Counted from the stretch's first letter, positions 1-6,304 are shown. The stretch: DNA of 7,512 bases from Candidatus Helarchaeota archaeon (GCA_013375405.1 JABXJU010000211.1:1-7512); one strand, 5' to 3'. Notes: generated from the letters alone by a model not told the origin. Made by a program: numbers and translations.

Positions 1-2
1 GT

Positions 3-1106
3 TCAGGAATGTCTGCGGTAATTGGCGGGAGTTTATCGCATCATTCAGTTGGAGGGGGTGGTGCAGCAAAATATGGGGCTGTGACTCGACATTGTGTGGG
101 ATTAAAAGTTGTTCTTGCTAATGGAGATATTATTACAACAGGTTCTGGGGCCTCAAAATACATTAAAGAACCATTTAGTCGATGGGGCCTTGGTCCTGAT
201 CTAACTAGTATATTTCTGGGCGATCAAGGTATTATGGGTATAAAAGTTGAAGCAACCTTACTTGTCTATCCAAAACCAGAATTTAGATCCTATAGAACCT
301 TTACGGTAAGGAAAAGAACTGCAAAAACCATTACAAAAATATTTATGGATTATCGAAAAAGTGGGGATTTAGGTCTGTATGATGCTTATTGGTTGCCAGA
401 ACTCATAATACAAGGGGGGATGCGTTTATTATTTGTTAAGGAGTTTTCAGTTTTCAAACTCTTTGAAGAGGCCAATCCAAAAGGAAGGGATGTTTTTTTC
501 TATACATGTGAAGCTGATTCTGAAGCAGAATTAGAACAGAACGTGAAGAAATTAAATGAACTTGCACTTCAAAATAAGGGGGTAGAAATGTTGGGTACCG
601 AGATTGAAGATGGGAATATAGCAAAATGGCACTATGAGAAAAATGGACATTGGCAAATATATCATGGATTTTGGGGTTTGGCAGGACCGAGATCGATTCC
701 CCAATCCTCCGAGCATCATGTACCCATTCATCAAATTCCTAAAATGATGGATATACTAACACAATGGGAATCCGAAAATCAAGAATTAATGGTGAAGGTA
801 AAAGCCGTTCAAGGTCTTGGATCTGCATTACTTTGTGATCATACAACCGTCGAATTAGATTCCGGATTGATTGTTTGGAATAATCCAAAATACGGGGAGA
901 TCAATGAGCAATTGTTGAAATCGAACTTGGAGATGGTTATAAAATCTGGAGGAATGCCGTATATGGCAGGAATGTACTTTTCACGAGCTCTAATAGATGC
1001 AAATGCATTTTCAGATCCATATTATAATTTCATGAAAGTGGTGAAGCACGCTTTGGATCCGAACGGAATCATCTCCCCTGGAAAATTCTACCTTGGAGGT
1101 GAGTAA
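3..1106 (+). CDS. FAD-linked oxidase/dehydrogenase (VAO/PCMH fold), C-terminal part; 5' end outside the window
   Basis: The reading frame is open from base 3, so the ATG at 9 is probably internal and the FAD-binding N-terminus lies upstream. Counting from that ATG, residues 6-40 hold a Gly-rich stretch, then KYGAVTRH and VVLANGD, matching the second half of a PCMH-type FAD-binding domain. GDQGIMG (71-77) followed by a PKPE segment is the usual end of that domain. The rest fits an FAD-linked oxidase C-terminal domain, closing with DPNGIISPGK about 10 residues from the end. Family members oxidise 2-hydroxyacids, phenolic alcohols or alkyl-glycerone phosphates and pass electrons to a partner. 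I see no GDGNxH signature of glycolate or lactate dehydrogenases, so the substrate is open. The partner is probably the Fe-S protein encoded 2 nt downstream. The family call is firm; the reaction is inferred. Confidence 0.85.
   Translation, partial: SGMSAVIGGSLSHHSVGGGGAAKYGAVTRHCVGLKVVLANGDIITTGSGASKYIKEPFSRWGLGPDLTSIFLGDQGIMGIKVEATLLVYPKPEFRSYRTFTVRKRTAKTITKIFMDYRKSGDLGLYDAYWLPELIIQGGMRLLFVKEFSVFKLFEEANPKGRDVFFYTCEADSEAELEQNVKKLNELALQNKGVEMLGTEIEDGNIAKWHYEKNGHWQIYHGFWGLAGPRSIPQSSEHHVPIHQIPKMMDILTQWESENQELMVKVKAVQGLGSALLCDHTTVELDSGLIVWNNPKYGEINEQLLKSNLEMVIKSGGMPYMAGMYFSRALIDANAFSDPYYNFMKVVKHALDPNGIISPGKFYLGGE
1095..1102 (+). promoter_or_regulatory. Strong Shine-Dalgarno site deciding the TTG start at 1109
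   Basis: GGAGGTGA lies in the last codons of the oxidase gene, overlapping its end, and is 6 nt before TTG at 1109. It matches the archaeal 16S anti-Shine-Dalgarno very well. It supports a non-ATG start and translational coupling of the two genes. Confidence 0.8.
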
Positions 1107-1108
1107 GA

Positions 1109-2323
1109 TTGGCTAAATCTGAGAAATTTAAACACATCAAAAAATTAAAAGACATGATTATGAGTTGTTCAGGAATTGGTGATTGTCGGATTGGCTTCCG
1201 AACGGCTGTAGGACGCTTTGGAGTTTGCCCAGTATATGAACATTCTCCAGGATTTGAGCCCTATCATGCACGGGGAAGATTACGAGTCCTTTATGGTATT
1301 CTGGAAGGGACTCTTGAACCGAGTGAAGAGTTAGCACGTGTTTGGTTTCAATGCAATACTTGTGGGTCGTGTCATACCATTTGTCATCAGTCTTACGATG
1401 AGAACATTAACTGGTTCATCTGTAACTTCATCGATCATATCAAGATTTGGGAAGCGTTTCGTGCTGATCTCGTAGAATTAGGATTTGAGATGCCACGCCA
1501 TAAAGACTTAATCCAATCCATACAAGATGCGCATAATCCGTATTTTGAACAGCATGAGGATCGCGCCAAATGGCTTGAAGGGAGAGAGTTTCCTGATAAA
1601 GCAGAGACGGCTTATTATATGGGATGCACGGAGCCGTATCGCCTTCCCGAGTATGCCAAGGAAATGATCAAGATCCTCGATGCCTCGGGAGTGGATTACA
1701 CAATTTTACATCCGGATGAATGGTGTTGTGGTTCAATTGCATTACGGACGGGGCACCTTAAAACAGCAGAAGAATTAGCTAAACATAATGTAGAGAGAAT
1801 CCAAAATGCAGGAGCGAAAAATGTAGTTATACATTGTGCTGGTTGTTACCGAACATTCAAGATAGATTATCCAGAAATTGTTGGACCACTCCCATTTAAA
1901 GTCTATCACGCAACAGAATTCTTTCTTGACCTCGTTAATCAAGGAAAACTGAAACTCTCAAAACCAATTGATAAGAAAGTAACATACCACGACCCCTGCC
2001 ATTTGGGACGTCATTCGAATATCTATGATGCCCCGCGTGAGATACTTCAGAAAATTCCTGGAATAGAATTCGTGGAGATGAAGCGAATTAAGGAGAATGC
2101 GTGGTGTTGTGGAGCTGGTGGGGGCGTAAAATCTGCGTTTTCTGAATTAGCTGTGGAAATCGCTCAAGACCGTATTCTAGAAGCTGAAGAACAAGACGTA
2201 AAAACAATAGTTACTGCATGCCCCTTTTGTATTAATAATTTACGAGAGGGCGCAAAATCTTTAAACAAGACTGAATTTGAAGTGATAGATATTTTGGACC
2301 TTATTGCCATGGCTATAGAATAA
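1109..2323 (+). CDS. HdrD/GlcF-like iron-sulfur protein with two CCG (cysteine-rich) domains
   Basis: This 404-residue protein has a ferredoxin-like N-terminus and two CCG domains, the layout of heterodisulfide reductase subunit D and the GlcF/Lut-type electron-transfer subunits. The second cluster motif is complete: C82-x2-C85-x2-C88-x3-C92. The first is unusual: C20-x5-C26, then C40-Pro, with Ile23 where the middle Cys of CxxCGxC is expected. CCG domain 1 has C173, C206-C207-G and C243-x2-C246. Domain 2 has C297, C333-C334-G and C371-x2-C374. Such domains bind a non-cubane [4Fe-4S] or another metal centre. No membrane helix or signal peptide is evident, so it is probably cytoplasmic. It starts with TTG 2 nt after the flavoprotein stop and very likely forms a complex with it, moving electrons between the flavin and an unidentified acceptor such as a thiol/disulfide couple, quinone or another Fe-S protein. 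Confidence 0.88.
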   Translation: MAKSEKFKHIKKLKDMIMSCSGIGDCRIGFRTAVGRFGVCPVYEHSPGFEPYHARGRLRVLYGILEGTLEPSEELARVWFQCNTCGSCHTICHQSYDENINWFICNFIDHIKIWEAFRADLVELGFEMPRHKDLIQSIQDAHNPYFEQHEDRAKWLEGREFPDKAETAYYMGCTEPYRLPEYAKEMIKILDASGVDYTILHPDEWCCGSIALRTGHLKTAEELAKHNVERIQNAGAKNVVIHCAGCYRTFKIDYPEIVGPLPFKVYHATEFFLDLVNQGKLKLSKPIDKKVTYHDPCHLGRHSNIYDAPREILQKIPGIEFVEMKRIKENAWCCGAGGGVKSAFSELAVEIAQDRILEAEEQDVKTIVTACPFCINNLREGAKSLNKTEFEVIDILDLIAMAIE

Positions 2324-2340
2324 TTTAGAAGAAGATCACG

Positions 2341-3093
2341 TTGAATTTGTTGATAGGAGAGATTAAGGAAGCTTCGACGATCGATTATCCTGGGGAGTTG
2401 GTTTCAGTACTCTTTTTATGTCATTGTTCTTTTCGGTGTCCTTTCTGTCAGAACTGGAGTCTTGTTCGTGGTGAGGATTGTACCGAAGTATCTGTTGTGG
2501 ATATCGTAAAACAATTAGAACGGAATCGAAAATATATCTCGGGATTATGTATTACGGGTGGGGAACCAACGGTCCAAATTGAAGGACTTGTTGAATTACT
2601 AAAAAACACTCATAAAATGGGATTATTAAACAAATTAGATACAAATGGGTATTATCCGGAACGACTAAAGCGTTTGCTTTCGCTTAATTTACTAGATTAT
2701 ATTGCTATGGACCTAAAAGCCCCCTTAATTTCAAAACGATACGGTGAAGTAATCGGAAAACCTGAGATAGGTCAAGAGGCTGTTAACAAAATCCTCGAAA
2801 CACTCCAAATTTTAGAAAAATCCTCTATTCCATTTGAAATTCGCACCACTATCATCCCGAATTTTAATGATACGGACCAAGAAATTGAACAAATTGTTAA
2901 AAAATTAGCAGAATTTAAAATCCCTCGTTATGTTCTTCAGCAATTTCGCTCGAGCGGAGGAACACTGGATGAAAAATTTTCGAAATTACTGGCGACAGAT
3001 CCCGATCTTCTCCTTAAATTAGGAAAGATTGCAAAACAATATATACCAGACGTCAGAACACGCACAATCGAGGCTGGAGAAAAGAAAATTTAA
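2341..3093 (+). CDS. Radical SAM protein of the NrdG2 / glycyl-radical activase type
   Basis: The 250-residue product opens with IxxASTIDYPGE, the usual start of the anaerobic ribonucleotide-reductase-activase-like group (NrdG2, TIGR02495). The radical SAM cluster motif is C29-x3-C33-x2-C36 in CSFRCPFCQN, and TGGEP (72-76) is the SAM-binding GGE motif. The later MDLKAP and RTTIIPNFND segments also fit this family. The length is normal and no extra Fe-S or SPASM domain is seen. Known relatives generate a 5'-deoxyadenosyl radical, some to activate glycyl-radical enzymes. No such enzyme is in view, so the partner is unknown. It follows the Fe-S gene by 17 nt on the same strand, suggesting co-transcription. 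The start is uncertain: TTG at 2341, 2347 and 2350 are all in frame, and only a weak AGAAGATC-like ribosome site precedes them. Confidence 0.85.
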   Translation: MNLLIGEIKEASTIDYPGELVSVLFLCHCSFRCPFCQNWSLVRGEDCTEVSVVDIVKQLERNRKYISGLCITGGEPTVQIEGLVELLKNTHKMGLLNKLDTNGYYPERLKRLLSLNLLDYIAMDLKAPLISKRYGEVIGKPEIGQEAVNKILETLQILEKSSIPFEIRTTIIPNFNDTDQEIEQIVKKLAEFKIPRYVLQQFRSSGGTLDEKFSKLLATDPDLLLKLGKIAKQYIPDVRTRTIEAGEKKI

Positions 3094-3094
3094 T

Positions 3095-4564
3095 TTAAAG
3101 CATGCTACTAAATTCTACATCAACGTCTTTAATTTCTTCATTACAAGCTGGGCAATATCCTTTATCCAGAAATTCTTTTTTATGGGCAAAGGCACCACAT
3201 GCGTGTGGACATGGAATAACAGTTGGATCTTCTTTTGAAACATCTTTTTCGCAAACTGCACAAGTTACCCTTTTCTCAGGAGGAATTTCGGTTGAAATGG
3301 GTTCTTCTGGAGAAGGAGGCTTCTTAATTAGTTCTTCAGCTTTGGATTCAGAAGGGCCAGTGATGTCGCCAGCAGGTCTAAAACCTGATGTAGTTGTATC
3401 AGAAGTCGATGAAGTAGGGGCTGAAATATCGCCAGCAGACCTAAAAGGTGAGAAGGGGGTTACAGTAGTTGGAGGTTTTTTAATTTCAACCTTTTCTTCT
3501 CTTCCTTTCTTTTTTTCTTTCTCTTTCTTTTTCCTTTTTACTTCTTCCAATTTCTTCCTTTTTTCTTCTCGTTTTCTTTTAGCTTCTGCTTTATCTTCTT
3601 CGCTCAAGTCATCTACTGATGATTTAAAAAATGAAATGATACCCCGTGCTTCTTTCTCTTCTTCTGAAATTATGGGTTCGGAAATTAGAGTCTCTGGTTT
3701 TGCAGTTGGCGGAGCTTCCGATACTGATTGAGGAGTACCAGTTGCAGTTGAAAGGTCAATTGTTTCGGTAAAATTAATCTCAGGAGGAATTTCAAGTTCA
3801 TCTGGGGGTATTTCTAACATCCCCTCAGCCATATCGAGAGGCTCTAATGAGAGATCTAGTGGTTGGGGGGAGTCTGGAAGGGGTACTTCAGTTCCAATGG
3901 GTTGGAGACCTTTTTTGGCAGGGTAGAGTTTTGAAACAGGAGCCGGCCTGGGAGCTGGGGGAATAGAGGGAGGAGCTTCTGTTGAAACTGGCATGGCAGC
4001 TTCCAATTTTTCCACTACATCCGGAAAAATGACTGTTCCCGAAACTACATCCATTGTTGCATTTAATTTTCCATCAAATATTAAATTTTCAGCAACTTCC
4101 TGCACTTTATTAACGGGAACCTTTAGGCGTTTAGCAATAAAATCGAATGTTAGCCGGGCAAAAGCCTTACGGTTTGCTGAATCTATGAAAAATTTTTCAA
4201 TTGCGGGAATTCGAATAACTTCAGTGGTTTTTTTATCGAGATTCTCCCTGAGCTTGGTTCCTAGCTGCTCAATTTGAGATATTACGCTTGTTATTGCATT
4301 TTCCCATTCCGTTATTATCCCTTTATTTTGAACATCAAAGGTGAGTTTTAATTTAGTTTCTAATATCTCGCTTACATTTTTTTTCCGTTTCTCAAATTCT
4401 AATATCACATTGCCTATTTTTTGTTCTATAAATTCTAAAGCTTCTTCATAACTTTCTGTTTTGATTAATTCTTGAAGTGCAGTTTCAATCTCATTTTTGT
4501 GCTGCAAGAAGAAATCATTTAATCCCTCAACATTCCGCTCAAATGTATCACGAACGCTAGTCAT
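3095..4564 (-). CDS. Coiled-coil / PCI-DDRGK-like winged-helix protein with C-terminal RING-like zinc site
   Basis: This 489-residue protein is not recognised as a named family. Residues 1-115 look helical and coiled-coil. About 130-183 resembles a winged helix of the PCI/DDRGK1 kind: IAKRLKVPVNKV, then LIFDGKL, then MDVVSGTVIF. Residues 190-320 are a Pro/Glu-rich, probably disordered linker, and 319-364 is a Lys/Glu-rich segment. A degenerate repeat follows: FRSAGDIS at 374 and FRPAGDIT at 395. The tail has C435-x2-C438, C452-x-H454-x-C456, H461 and C471-x2-C474, eight possible ligands for two zinc ions in a RING-like order. RING domains often serve as ubiquitin-type E3 ligases, but others only mediate binding. 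Its stop is 1 nt from the convergent radical SAM gene. The ATG at 4564 is preceded by GTGA 13 nt upstream. The structural description is firm; an E3 role is inference. Confidence 0.8.
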   Translation of the reverse strand: MTSVRDTFERNVEGLNDFFLQHKNEIETALQELIKTESYEEALEFIEQKIGNVILEFEKRKKNVSEILETKLKLTFDVQNKGIITEWENAITSVISQIEQLGTKLRENLDKKTTEVIRIPAIEKFFIDSANRKAFARLTFDFIAKRLKVPVNKVQEVAENLIFDGKLNATMDVVSGTVIFPDVVEKLEAAMPVSTEAPPSIPPAPRPAPVSKLYPAKKGLQPIGTEVPLPDSPQPLDLSLEPLDMAEGMLEIPPDELEIPPEINFTETIDLSTATGTPQSVSEAPPTAKPETLISEPIISEEEKEARGIISFFKSSVDDLSEEDKAEAKRKREEKRKKLEEVKRKKKEKEKKKGREEKVEIKKPPTTVTPFSPFRSAGDISAPTSSTSDTTTSGFRPAGDITGPSESKAEELIKKPPSPEEPISTEIPPEKRVTCAVCEKDVSKEDPTVIPCPHACGAFAHKKEFLDKGYCPACNEEIKDVDVEFSSML

Positions 4565-4577
4565 TTACTAAAAGCCC

Positions 4578-4618
4578 TCACAATGAACATATAATAGGTT
4601 CTCAGTATTTAATTATCA
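4578..4618 (-). promoter_or_regulatory. Promoter and leader of the RING-like gene
   Basis: Reading on the - strand, an A/T-rich element (GATAATTAAATAC, 4606-4618) and a second one (ATTATATG, 4588-4595) precede GTGAGGGC (4574-4581) and the ATG at 4564. The far element would give a leader of about 20 nt containing the GTGA site. The near element would give an almost leaderless transcript. Which one works cannot be decided by eye. Confidence 0.35.
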
Positions 4619-4651
4619 TTTTTTACTTAAAATATTAGTGTTTGATAAAAA

Positions 4652-5404
4652 TTAACTATTATTCCATTCATTGATTATAGGAATAATTTCCATGAGATCT
4701 GTAATTGCTTTATCAGGACTAGTATTTAGTCCCTCAGTAGGGGTAATTTCAAAGTTCTTCTTTATATAGATTGCTTTCATTCCGATTTGTTGGGCGCCAT
4801 AAATATCATTCTTTAAATCATCCCCAACCATAATAGAGTGTGCAGGTTTACTCTGTATCTTATTTAAGACATATTCAAATGTTCGTTTATCTGGCTTACA
4901 GAACCCAATTTGTGCAGAAGTTGCAATTACATCAAAATATTGTGTTAAATTATTCGAATCCATAAGGAATTTAATCCCTGAATGATAGGGGGCATTTGAA
5001 AGAAGTCCTATTTTAAAATTTTTCGCACGTAATTCTTGTAATACGGGTTTTGCAGAAGATCTGATTTTCCAAAAAGCCCCTTCTGTAGAATGATAAAGCA
5101 TTATTGCCTGATGTGCAACTTTCGGACTTAACTTTTGCAAGTTTAGCGATTCAAATGTTTGAGATAACGTATCCATGGTTGTTGATTCTTTATAACTGGT
5201 TAATGCTCGCTGAAAGTTTCGAATTCTGAATTTTTTAAAAGTTTTTTTAAATATAGTTGGATCAAAAATAATCTTTTTATCAACTAAAAATTGAATGAGT
5301 TGATCCAACCCTTGATCCAAGGTCTTAAAATATCGTTTCAACGTAAAATTCTTAAAAGTTAAAAGAGTAAAGCCCAGATCGAAAATTATAGTATTATATT
5401 TCAT
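4652..5404 (-). CDS. HAD-superfamily hydrolase (subfamily I), atypical nucleophile motif
   Basis: The 250-residue product carries the four HAD motifs. They are motif I FDLGFT (D9), motif II LLSNAP (S136), motif III Lys170 in FCKPDKRTFEY, and motif IV GDDLKND (D195, D196, D200). The helical segment between motifs I and II (about 20-110) is a C1-type cap, as in haloacid dehalogenase and YjjG-like phosphatases. Most HAD phosphatases have DxDxT in motif I; here the second Asp, the general acid/base, is Gly11. That is known in some HAD members, but it makes ordinary phosphatase activity less certain. No signal peptide or membrane helix is seen. The ATG at 5404 is supported by GTGA 5 nt upstream. 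The gene precedes the RING-like gene on the same strand by 87 nt, but a separate promoter there suggests independent transcription. Substrate unknown. Confidence 0.88.
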   Translation of the reverse strand: MKYNTIIFDLGFTLLTFKNFTLKRYFKTLDQGLDQLIQFLVDKKIIFDPTIFKKTFKKFRIRNFQRALTSYKESTTMDTLSQTFESLNLQKLSPKVAHQAIMLYHSTEGAFWKIRSSAKPVLQELRAKNFKIGLLSNAPYHSGIKFLMDSNNLTQYFDVIATSAQIGFCKPDKRTFEYVLNKIQSKPAHSIMVGDDLKNDIYGAQQIGMKAIYIKKNFEITPTEGLNTSPDKAITDLMEIIPIINEWNNS

Positions 5405-5444
5405 TTACTTCACAGATGAAATCACAATTCTTATTCTTTTTCGT

Positions 5445-5452
5445 CTTAAAAT
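5445..5452 (-). promoter_or_regulatory. Possible TATA box of the HAD gene
   Basis: On the - strand TATTTTAA lies about 36 nt before the GTGA ribosome site (5410-5413) and 41-48 nt before the ATG at 5404. It abuts the inverted repeat beginning at 5452, so a protein bound there could affect it. It was judged only by position and composition. Confidence 0.3.
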
Positions 5453-5498
5453 AGAAAAGCATATTTATTAGCTTTTCTAATAAATAGCTAAATAATAG
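5452..5498. promoter_or_regulatory. Interleaved inverted repeats in the divergent promoter region; candidate operator
   Basis: Two perfect dyads overlap here. TAGAAAAGC (5452-5460) pairs with GCTTTTCTA (5471-5479) across 10 nt. TATTTATTAG (5462-5471) pairs with CTAATAAATA (5477-5486) across 5 nt. An imperfect tandem repeat follows, CTAATAAATAG (5477-5487) and CTAAATAATAG (5488-5498), 9 of 11 identical. The array lies between the HAD gene and the divergent gene at 5524 and covers the place where the TATA box of the latter should be, about 25-28 nt before its GTGA. Confidence 0.5.
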
Positions 5499-5510
5499 TA
5501 TTTGTATAGT

Positions 5511-5517
5511 GTGAGGG
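5511..5517 (+). promoter_or_regulatory. GTGAGGG ribosome-binding site before the gene at 5524
   Basis: GTGAGGG followed by TTT lies upstream of the ATG at 5524. The same GTGAGGG-pyrimidine-TTT string precedes the RING-like gene (4571-4581 on the - strand). GTGA alone precedes the HAD and radA starts by 5 nt. Confidence 0.5.
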
Positions 5518-5523
5518 TTTATT

Positions 5524-5865
5524 ATGGATCCACCGAAAGTGGTAAAAATTATACATGAATCGGGACAGGTCGCAGATGAGATTGATTGGAATGTTACGAA
5601 ATTCCTGATGAATGAGAGGGGCTCAGGATACGTTCCATGTTGCGCAGCACTCGTTGAGCTTGAGGGAGGGAGCCAAGCTATCCGTTTTCAGATCGATTTC
5701 ACGGCTGTAGAGGAGGATGGCGTGTATGGCTATGGATTTGTCGGTGAATTATTTTCTGATAATCAAGGAAATGTTGCTTGGTGCACACCAAAAGAGGCCA
5801 TGGAACAGAAACGTGATGAACTGGTTGCGACTATTCAACCCGAAAAAAGACCAAAACACTATTAG
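5524..5865 (+). CDS. Small hypothetical protein (113 aa)
   Basis: I do not recognise this protein. It is 113 residues, acidic, with no signal peptide and no membrane helix. Visible features are C39-C40 in YVPCCAAL, C87 in AWCTP, a probable beta-strand-rich middle (LVELEGG, IRFQIDFTAVEE, YGYGFVGELF) and a charged helical tail (about 89-111). The sequence is clearly richer in G+C than the flanking genes, which may mean a different origin or stronger codon selection. The ATG at 5524 has a GTGAGGG site upstream and a promoter region with striking dyads, so it is very likely expressed and may be regulated. It ends in TAG, whereas the other complete genes here end in TAA, and the frame stays open for 42 more codons after that TAG. 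A run of seven T starts 2 nt after the stop. Confidence 0.75.
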   Translation: MDPPKVVKIIHESGQVADEIDWNVTKFLMNERGSGYVPCCAALVELEGGSQAIRFQIDFTAVEEDGVYGYGFVGELFSDNQGNVAWCTPKEAMEQKRDELVATIQPEKRPKHY

Positions 5866-5867
5866 GA

Positions 5868-5874
5868 TTTTTTT
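5868..5874 (+). terminator. Poly-T terminator after the 113-aa gene
   Basis: Seven consecutive T on the + strand start 2 nt after the TAG. Archaeal RNA polymerase commonly stops at such T runs without a hairpin. If it works here, the short ORF at 5875 would be poorly transcribed. Confidence 0.45.
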
Positions 5875-5991
5875 ATGGAAGATATTCAAATTTATGGCCA
5901 ACCAGCTCGAATTCATCCGATCACTCCATATGATATGGGGAGAGCCTGCACTGTCCAATGCGATTTTGGGATGTGTGGAACTTCTATTTAA
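5875..5991 (+). CDS. Doubtful small ORF (38 aa), in frame with the preceding gene beyond its TAG
   Basis: The ATG at 5875 opens 38 codons ending in TAA, with three Cys near the end (CTVQC and FGMC). It is in the same frame as the 113-aa gene, separated only by the TAG and three codons. Third positions are A/T-rich, as expected for a gene here. No ribosome-binding site is visible and a T run lies just before it. It could be a separate small gene, a decayed tail of the preceding gene, or chance. A competing ORF in another frame (5894-6034, 46 aa) overlaps it and ends in a TTAA shared with the convergent membrane-protein stop. At most one is likely real. Confidence 0.2.
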   Translation: MEDIQIYGQPARIHPITPYDMGRACTVQCDFGMCGTSI

Positions 5992-6014
5992 CGAAAATCT
6001 CAAAGATTCTCTAG

Positions 6015-6022
6015 AAAAAAAA
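6015..6022 (-). terminator. Poly-T terminator of the membrane-protein gene
   Basis: Eight A on the + strand give eight T on the - strand, 8 nt beyond the stop of the gene ending at 6031. This is a suitable position for archaeal poly-T termination. Confidence 0.5.
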
Positions 6023-6030
6023 TGGGGGAG

Positions 6031-6243
6031 TTAATCTGATCGAATTCCAGCTACAACCAGCAGAAGTCCTGCTCCAAGTTCTCCGGCGGATAACATCATT
6101 ATTGGCCATTGAATAATACTGTAATTCTCTCCCGGAAAAAGGGCTTCCCAATCACCAATTAGGGCGTAAACTATACCTAAAATACCCGTCGCTAGTAAAA
6201 TTATTCCTGCAAGGATTATTAATTTCTTATCCAACTCATTCAC
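6031..6243 (-). CDS. Small membrane protein with two predicted transmembrane helices (70 aa)
   Basis: The product has a short charged N-terminus (NELDKK), a hydrophobic helix at about 8-30, a 14-residue polar loop with DWEALFPGENYS, and a second hydrophobic helix at about 45-67 ending in a short charged tail. It is probably an integral membrane protein with both ends on the same side. I recognise no family and it has no obvious catalytic residues. The start is uncertain. GTG at 6243 gives 70 residues but has only a weak GGAAA before it. TTG at 6234 would give 67 residues and has GTGA exactly 5 nt upstream, the spacing seen at the HAD and radA starts. It is transcribed alone on the - strand, with a T8 run just after its stop. 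Confidence 0.7.
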   Translation of the reverse strand: MNELDKKLIILAGIILLATGILGIVYALIGDWEALFPGENYSIIQWPIMMLSAGELGAGLLLVVAGIRSD

Positions 6244-6271
6244 TTTCCTTCATTTCTTTGTTTTCTCTTAT

Positions 6272-6304
6272 CTAATATCATTGATTAATCCCGAATAATA
6301 TTAG
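6272..6304. repeat. 7-bp inverted repeat upstream of the membrane-protein gene
   Basis: CTAATAT (6272-6278) and ATATTAG (6298-6304) form a perfect dyad with a 19-nt spacer, 29-61 nt upstream of the GTG at 6243. It could be an operator, but A/T-rich DNA makes such dyads common. Confidence 0.25.

Noticed and set aside
552..734. 60-codon ORF on the - strand inside the oxidase gene
   Set aside because: It is the antisense shadow of a conserved flavoprotein.
2341..3093. Assignment as the AMMECR1-linked (AmmeMemo) radical SAM family or true NrdG
   Set aside because: The start and the early CxxxCxxC position fit the NrdG2-type group better, and no anaerobic ribonucleotide reductase gene is adjacent.
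3102..3731. 209-codon ORF on the + strand
   Set aside because: It lies antisense to the RING-like gene. Its Ser/Phe-rich low-complexity product is the mirror of Lys/Glu and Pro codons, and it has no ribosome site.
5717..6034. 105-codon ORF on the + strand in a second frame
   Set aside because: Its first half overlaps the better supported 113-aa gene. Only the part from ATG 5894 could be real; that has no ribosome site and competes with the ORF at 5875.
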